This document shows, piece by piece, positions 59,597-64,000 of a DNA stretch of 64,000 bases. The notes under the pieces were generated by a model that was not told the origin of the DNA, searched no databases, and worked only from the letters and a program-made list of their open reading frames with translations. The first letter of the stretch is position 1; every line of letters starts with the position of its first letter. The DNA comes from Pseudooceanicola pacificus (lineage in GTDB: Bacteria; Pseudomonadota; Alphaproteobacteria; Rhodobacterales; Rhodobacteraceae). Position numbers and translations under genes: made by a program. The stretch lies in contig NZ_WNXQ01000011.1 in NCBI RefSeq assembly GCF_009789075.1, positions 1 to 64,000 of the forward strand, in the 5' to 3' direction.

Positions 59597-60363
59597 GATC
59601 CGACAAAGCGCGGCGGGCGCTTTTCCTTGAAAGAGGCGACCGCCTCGCGGTGATCTGCGGTCTGCATGATATGGGCTTCGGCGGTTGCCTCGATCTCGAG
59701 ATAGGTCGCGAAATCGCAATCCATGCCACGGTTCAGCATCGACTTGCCCAGCCCAAAGGCTCGGGTCGGCCCTTCGGCCAGACGCGCGGCCAGCGCATCG
59801 GCCTCTGCGTCGAGCGCGTCTTCTTCGTGGATTGCGTGGACGATCCCAAGGTCGTGCGCCTCTTGGGCATCGATCACCTGGGCCGTCAGGAACATCGCCT
59901 TCGCCCGCTGCGTCCCGACCGTCCGCGCCAGCAAGTAAAGCCCGCCACCGTCGGGCACGATCGCCACGCGCGCATAGGCCTGGCAAAAGCGGGCCGAGGG
60001 CGCGGCCAGGATCACGTCAGCCAGAAGCGCAATGTTGAACCCCACGCCAAAGGCCGGCCCGGCAACCGCCGCGACGACCGGCTTTTCAAGATCATATAGC
60101 ATCCGGGTTACGCGGTGCTGTTGTTTCATGCGGTCCCGCATGGCCACAGGCGAAGAACCGGCGAAAGTGCTGATATCGCCTCCGGCGCAAAACGCGCCCC
60201 CGGCGCCCGTGATCAACAGCGCGCGCACGCGGTCATCGTCGCGCACCTGGGTGACGATGCGTTCCATCTCTTTGCGTGCGTCTTGATCAAGGGCATTCTT
60301 CTTCTCGGGAAAATCGAAAGTCATCCGACCAACGCTTTCCGAGCGGCTGTAGAGCAATGGCAC
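59593..60363 (-). CDS. Enoyl-CoA hydratase/isomerase family protein
   Basis: 256 residues from a GTG at 60363 that follows GGGAGGAGGAAGC closely; a longer start at 60453 lacks such a site. Crotonase features: FDFPEKKNALDQDARKEMER, ALLITGAGGAFCAGGDISTF, GPAFGVGFNIALLADVILAA, and YARVAIVPDGGGLYLLART, again the PDGG loop of PaaG-like isomerases. The hydratase Glu pair is not evident. First gene of cluster G, divergent from the nitronate monooxygenase-like gene. Confidence 0.87.
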   Translation of the reverse strand: MPLLYSRSESVGRMTFDFPEKKNALDQDARKEMERIVTQVRDDDRVRALLITGAGGAFCAGGDISTFAGSSPVAMRDRMKQQHRVTRMLYDLEKPVVAAVAGPAFGVGFNIALLADVILAAPSARFCQAYARVAIVPDGGGLYLLARTVGTQRAKAMFLTAQVIDAQEAHDLGIVHAIHEEDALDAEADALAARLAEGPTRAFGLGKSMLNRGMDCDFATYLEIEATAEAHIMQTADHREAVASFKEKRPPRFVGS

Positions 60364-60586
60364 CGCTTCCTCCTCCCAGGAATGGGCTAGCATGGAACAC
60401 GATAGGAGTGGCATTGAGCGACGGGCTATAGTCCGGTGCGGAAAATCAGACATGTGTAAAATTCACCCGTTCTGTGTATTTCCTTGCGGTCTGCTGGCAC
60501 GTTTTTTCGGCTTCCCTTCCCATGCGCGCCCGTCACGGCTACGGGCCTCGGCACCCCCTGTTGAAACAGCAAAGAAGAAATAGACA
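60364..60586. promoter_or_regulatory. Divergent promoter region between cluster G and the NMO-like gene
   Basis: 223 bp between divergent starts. ACATGTGT at 60451-60458 is a partial match to the CACATATGTG family but too weak to claim. No gene is seen. Confidence 0.4.
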
Positions 60587-61552
60587 ATGTACTCCGACAC
60601 CCCTCTCGGCCGCTTGCGCCTGCCTGTGATCTGCTCGCCCATGTTCCTGGTGTCCGGGCCGGATCTTGTCGTCGCCCAGTGCAAAGCCGGCGTCATCGGC
60701 AGCTTTCCGGCGCTGAACGCACGCGAGTCCGAAGGTGAACCGCCGCTGCTTGGAGCCTGGCTCAAGCGCATCACTGAAGAGCTTGACGCGCACAATCAGG
60801 CCAATCCCGATCGGCCCGCCGCGCCATTCGCGGTCAACCAGATCGTCCATCGATCGAATGATCGGATTGAGCGGGACGTCGAAATATGTGCGCGCTGGAA
60901 AGTGCCTGTCTGGATCACATCAATGGGCGCACGGGAAGACGTCAACCAGGCGGCACATGAGTGCGGCGGCACTGTACTGCACGATGTAATCAACAACAAA
61001 TACGCCAGGAAAGCGATCGACAAGGGCGCCGACGGCCTGATCGCGGTCTGCGCCGGCGCTGGCGGCCACGCCGGGGCCTTGTCACCCTTTGCGCTGGTTC
61101 AGGAAATCCGGAAATGGTTCGATGGTCCGCTTGCCCTGTCCGGGTCCATCGCGACCGGGCGCTCAATTCTGGCGGCGCAGGCCATGGGTGCGGATTTTGG
61201 GTATATCGGATCCCCCTTCATTGCCATGACCGAGGCGGTCGCGTCGGAGGAGTACAAGCAAATGATCGTCGAAGGCGGGGCCGATGATATTGTCTATACC
61301 GACTATTTCAGCGGCGTGCATGCCAACTATCTGAAACCGTCGGTGCGGGCGGTCGGTCTCGATCCGGACAACCTGGCCGGGATCGGCAACAAACTCGATC
61401 TGGCCACCGGCGACATTCGCCCCAAGGCCTGGCGTGACATCTGGGGCAGCGGTCAGGGGATCGGAGCGGTGAAAGAGGTGATGACCACGGCGGACTACGT
61501 CGACCGTCTCGACCGGGAATACCAGGGCGCCAAAGATGCGCTCTGTTCCTGA
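60587..61552 (+). CDS. Nitronate monooxygenase-like FMN flavoprotein
   Basis: 321 residues of the NMO/2-nitropropane dioxygenase family with a TIM-barrel FMN-binding fold: VICSPMFLVSGPDLVVAQCK, VIGSFPALNARESEGEPPLL, LIAVCAGAGGHAGALSPFAL (with the conserved His), LALSGSIATGRSILAAQAMG and ADFGYIGSPFIAMTEAVASE. Family members oxidise nitronates or act as enoyl reductases and NADH:quinone reductases, so the real substrate is uncertain. It is monocistronic, facing a terminator. The ATG 60587 follows AAAGAAGAAATAGACA. Confidence 0.88.
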   Translation: MYSDTPLGRLRLPVICSPMFLVSGPDLVVAQCKAGVIGSFPALNARESEGEPPLLGAWLKRITEELDAHNQANPDRPAAPFAVNQIVHRSNDRIERDVEICARWKVPVWITSMGAREDVNQAAHECGGTVLHDVINNKYARKAIDKGADGLIAVCAGAGGHAGALSPFALVQEIRKWFDGPLALSGSIATGRSILAAQAMGADFGYIGSPFIAMTEAVASEEYKQMIVEGGADDIVYTDYFSGVHANYLKPSVRAVGLDPDNLAGIGNKLDLATGDIRPKAWRDIWGSGQGIGAVKEVMTTADYVDRLDREYQGAKDALCS

Positions 61553-61559
61553 CGAAAGA

Positions 61560-61583
61560 GGGCGGCCAGTTGCCCGGCCGCCC
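61560..61583. terminator. Bidirectional hairpin terminator
   Basis: A perfect 8-bp GC stem (GGGCGGCC / GGCCGCCC) with an 8-base loop, between convergent genes ending at 61552 and 61624. It is followed by CATCTGTTTCTG. Confidence 0.75.
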
Positions 61584-61623
61584 ATCTGTTTCTGCGGTTG
61601 TCGCGAATGATCGAGACCCGATC

Positions 61624-62826
61624 TTAGCGGTCGTTTTGGTTGACGATCAGTTCTGCATTTTCGGGTAGTTCCGAAACAATGTTCACCTCGTCAGCACGAA
61701 TTCGTGCATGCAGTTTGAAGGTATCAGCGGCGGCGGCTTCCGCGGCGGAAGCGTCGGCACCGTCTTCCAGCACAAGCGAGAGGCGGATCATGTCGCGATC
61801 GTTCTCGCGCGTTACCACGGCCTGCGCGGCCTTTGCGCCCGGCGTGCCGATGACAACTTCTTCAACCACGCGCGGATAAACGAAAATCTCGCGCACTTTG
61901 ACCGCTGCCCCGACCCGTCCCTGCAATGCTGAAATCCGGCTGACGGTGCCATCCGCGTTGCTTTCCAGGGCAAAGGCGCTGTCGCCGGTGCCGAACCGGA
62001 TCATCGGCCAGGTGGCATCGCGCGCGGTCACGACAACCTCGCCCGGTTCACCATGGGCGACCTGTTCGCCGCTGATCGGATCGCAGATCTGCACCACGCG
62101 GTCGGGATGAACCAGGTAGCCTTTGCCGCCATCCTCATAGGCAACAAGGCCCAGATCGGCGGTGGCATAGGCGGCCCAGGTGGACACGCCGTATTCGGCC
62201 TCGATCCGGCGGCGCTTGGTCATCCAGTCGCCCATCTCACCGCCGAGGAAGGCTGTCTTCACCTTCCATGCGTCGCGGCCATAGGTTTCGATCACCTTGT
62301 CCGCCAGCGTCAGGAAAAACGCGGTCGAGGCGCAGATCGAAGTCACGCCGGTTTCGACGATGATCTGTGCCTGAAGCTCCGTATTGCCGACGCCGCCGGG
62401 GATTACGGTGGCGCCAGCAGCCTGTGCGGCTTCGTCGAACAAAAGCCCCGCGGGCACCAGATGATACATCCAGGTGTTCAGGATGATACCCCCCGGCCCC
62501 ACGCCTGCCGACTTGAACAGCAGGTCAAGGCCGTGGCCGCCGCCGCCCGAAAGGGCCGGTTCGAAAATCGGGCCGGGGGACACGTAGATCCGCCCGATAT
62601 CCTTCAGATCAGACGCCAGAAACCCGCCAAAGGGCGGGTTCTCGCGTTGGATTTTCAGAAGTTCTTCCTTTTTCATCACTGGAAGACGCGAGAGGTCCGT
62701 CACCGATGTGACGGCTGCCGGATCGAATCCGGCAGCCGCAAATCGCGATTTCAGGCCAGGAGCCTTGTTGGCCGCAGCGGCATAGGCTTGAGCTATATCT
62801 TGGTAGATATCATCAGACATTTCCAT
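61624..62826 (-). CDS. PaaK-like AMP-binding protein (phenylacetate--CoA ligase family) with atypical motifs
   Basis: 400 residues with the ANL/PaaK fold: IYVSPGPIFEPALSGGGGHG, LNTWMYHLVPAGLLFDEAAQ, TSICASTAFFLTLADKVIET, AFLGGEMGDWMTKRRRIEAE, AAYATADLGLVAYE and MIRFGTGDSAFALESN. The phosphate-binding SSGTTG loop is replaced by SGGGGHGLD, and the catalytic Lys near the end (EGKAxR in PaaK) is not visible (LPENAELIVNQNDR). It may be a specialised ligase or a CoA-thioester-forming enzyme using only part of the cycle. Co-directional with the hydratase 22 bp upstream. Confidence 0.78.
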   Translation of the reverse strand: MEMSDDIYQDIAQAYAAAANKAPGLKSRFAAAGFDPAAVTSVTDLSRLPVMKKEELLKIQRENPPFGGFLASDLKDIGRIYVSPGPIFEPALSGGGGHGLDLLFKSAGVGPGGIILNTWMYHLVPAGLLFDEAAQAAGATVIPGGVGNTELQAQIIVETGVTSICASTAFFLTLADKVIETYGRDAWKVKTAFLGGEMGDWMTKRRRIEAEYGVSTWAAYATADLGLVAYEDGGKGYLVHPDRVVQICDPISGEQVAHGEPGEVVVTARDATWPMIRFGTGDSAFALESNADGTVSRISALQGRVGAAVKVREIFVYPRVVEEVVIGTPGAKAAQAVVTRENDRDMIRLSLVLEDGADASAAEAAAADTFKLHARIRADEVNIVSELPENAELIVNQNDR

Positions 62827-62847
62827 GCCTCCTCGTCCAATCGGGCG

Positions 62848-63657
62848 TTAAATCGGGCAGTCCTTGCGGAAGTTCGGCGTGCGCTTCTCGCGGTGCGACA
62901 ACACACCCTCCTTGACGTCCTCGCTCATGAAGCCAAGCATCTCCAGCGCGGTCGACGCATCAAAGATCGGCCCGGCCTGGCGCAGCCAGTTGTTCAGCGA
63001 ATACTTGGTCCAGCGGATCGCGCTTTGCGAGCCGTTGGCCAGTTCGACAGCCGTGTCCAAAGCGATCTGCTGAAGCTCGTCATCCTCGACGCACATTGAC
63101 ACCAGACCGATACGCTCGGCCTCTTCGCCCGACACCGGCTTGCAGGTCATCAGATAGTATTTCGCCTTGGCCATCGAGGTCAGCAGCGGCCAGATGATCG
63201 CCGCGACGTCACCGGCGGCAACACCAAGGCGGGGATGACCATCGACAATCTTGGCCTTCTTTCCGGCGATCGAGATATCGGCCAGAATGGCAACCACAAG
63301 GCCCGCGCCGGCCGCAGGGCCATTGATCGCGGAAATGATCGGCTTGTTGCAGTTGATGATGTTATAGACGAGATCCTTGGCTTCTTTCCACGTCTTCATG
63401 ATCTCGTGCGAATTGCCAATCATGTTTTCGATCAGGCTGAAATCACCGCCGGCGGAAAACGCCTTGCCCGCGCCGGTCACGATGACCGCGTTAATGTCGG
63501 GGTCGCGGTCGATGTCGATCCACATGTCGGTCATCTGGGTGTGGGTTTCCGCATCCACGGAATTGAAGGTCTCGGGCCGGTCGAAGGTGATGCGCAGCAC
63601 GCGATCCGCCGGGTAGTCAAAATTCAGTTTGTCGTATTTTGCATAACGATCCGACAT
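62848..63657 (-). CDS. Enoyl-CoA hydratase/isomerase family protein
   Basis: 269 residues from the ATG at 63657, preceded by CACGGAGGAAATAG. Crotonase fold: FDRPETFNSVDAETHTQMTD, AVIVTGAGKAFSAGGDFSLI, NGPAAGAGLVVAILADISIA, KIVDGHPRLGVAAGDVAAII and PVSGEEAERIGLVSMCVED. The GHPRLGVAAGDVAAIIWPLL loop marks a subgroup distinct from the two cluster G homologues; the standard hydratase Glu pair is not apparent. Its neighbours are an ACAD upstream and a PaaK-like gene downstream. Confidence 0.88.
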   Translation of the reverse strand: MSDRYAKYDKLNFDYPADRVLRITFDRPETFNSVDAETHTQMTDMWIDIDRDPDINAVIVTGAGKAFSAGGDFSLIENMIGNSHEIMKTWKEAKDLVYNIINCNKPIISAINGPAAGAGLVVAILADISIAGKKAKIVDGHPRLGVAAGDVAAIIWPLLTSMAKAKYYLMTCKPVSGEEAERIGLVSMCVEDDELQQIALDTAVELANGSQSAIRWTKYSLNNWLRQAGPIFDASTALEMLGFMSEDVKEGVLSHREKRTPNFRKDCPI

Positions 63658-63685
63658 AGTTCTATTTCCTCCGTGGGGTATTGAA

Positions 63686-64000
63686 TTAACCAGGCAGCCC
63701 GAGGACCGCCTTGGACAGGATGTTTCTCTGGATTTCGTTCGATCCACCGTAGATCGTGGTGGGTCTGGCCTTGTAGAAGCTGGCCAGAACATCGACATTT
63801 ATGTTGCCGACCTGAAGCGGCCCGATGGAGCCGCCATCGGGGCCGGCTGCTTCGATCATCAGCTCGGTGATGCGCTGGAAGCATTCAGTCACCCAAATCT
63901 TCAGCATGGAGACATCCGCACCCAGCGTCTCGCCACGTTTGAGCTGATCTGCAAAACGGGCATAAAGTGCGGCATGATCTTCCACATCCAGTGCCGCCTG
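63686..64000 (-). CDS. Acyl-CoA dehydrogenase, C-terminal part (runs off the window)
   Basis: The last about 104 residues of an ACAD: DVEDHAALYARFADQLKRGE, LGADVSMLKIWVTECFQRIT, NINVDVLASFYKARPTTIYG and GGSNEIQRNILSKAVLGLPG. The MCAD-position Glu is Gly (YGGSNEIQ), so any catalytic base must be on helix G, outside the window. The gene enters from the right edge with no start visible. It lies 28 bp before the hydratase start and is probably in the same operon. Confidence 0.85.
   Translation of the reverse strand, partial: QAALDVEDHAALYARFADQLKRGETLGADVSMLKIWVTECFQRITELMIEAAGPDGGSIGPLQVGNINVDVLASFYKARPTTIYGGSNEIQRNILSKAVLGLPG

Noticed and set aside
60451-60458. ACATGTGT as another copy of the operator-like palindrome
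   Set aside because: It differs at the centre and is not a full 10-bp palindrome. Such short matches are expected by chance.

Overview
The window comes from a GC-rich genome. Its content (many tripartite TRAP and TAXI-TRAP importers, CaiB/BaiF CoA-transferases, acyl-CoA dehydrogenases, IclR regulators, IS3 and IS66 elements) suggests an alphaproteobacterium, probably Rhodobacterales (Roseobacter group). That placement is inferred from gene content. No rRNA, tRNA, replication, conjugation, phage or CRISPR genes were seen. Almost everything is catabolic: uptake of organic acids, activation to CoA thioesters, and beta-oxidation-like chemistry on what are probably branched or unusual acyl-CoAs.

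Layout. 1-1.2 kb: one IS3-family element has inserted into another. 1.2-5.3 kb: a gene graveyard with remnants of dctP, an SDR, a class III CoA-transferase, a branched-chain amino-acid-type binding protein and a LivF-type ATPase. 17.5-5.4 kb (minus): cluster A, a TRAP importer (P-Q-M), SDR, acyl-CoA dehydrogenase (ACAD), AMP-forming ligase, MaoC hydratase, ADP-forming acyl-CoA synthetase, a small citrate-synthase-fold lyase, a CoA-transferase and a second ACAD, most with overlapping start/stop codons. 17.7-20.2 kb: a complete IS66 element with 22-bp ends and a perfect 8-bp target duplication, but a frameshifted tnpC, sitting upstream of cluster A. 26.0-20.5 kb (minus): cluster B (CoA-transferase, ACAD, fused ADP-forming synthetase, IclR).

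26.1-31.5 kb (plus): cluster C (split synthetase, MaoC-like, ACAD, cysteine-less thiolase-like protein, DUF35 protein). 36.3-31.6 kb (minus): cluster D (class I CoA-transferase-like alpha/beta plus a TAXI-TRAP importer). 37.9-36.5 kb: a polytopic membrane protein. 38.4-42.0 kb (plus): cluster E (MmgE/PrpD protein and an ACAD pair). 42.1-43.4 kb (minus): IclR and a degenerate MaoC-like protein. 43.7-52.1 kb (plus): cluster F (ACAD pair, TAXI-TRAP importer, thioesterase, SDR, DUF35, thiolase-like). 60.4-52.2 kb (minus): cluster G (enoyl-CoA hydratase family, CoA-transferase, ACAD pair, second hydratase family member, TRAP Q-M-P). 60.6-64 kb: a nitronate monooxygenase-like flavoprotein, then a minus-strand group of ACAD (cut by the window edge), hydratase family member and PaaK-like protein.

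How it may work together (inference). Each cluster pairs an importer or activation enzyme with dehydrogenation, hydration and C-C cleavage enzymes. Three adjacent ACAD pairs each combine a subunit carrying a candidate catalytic Glu with one lacking it. Two thiolase-like/DUF35 pairs lack thiolase cysteines. Two of three MaoC proteins have lost active-site residues. This resembles the heteromeric ACAD/MaoC/retro-aldolase modules of actinobacterial steroid side-chain degradation, here linked to TRAP transport. A 10-bp palindrome, CACATATGTG, recurs upstream of three gene groups, with a one-mismatch copy upstream of cluster A, and may be the operator of one of the two IclR regulators.
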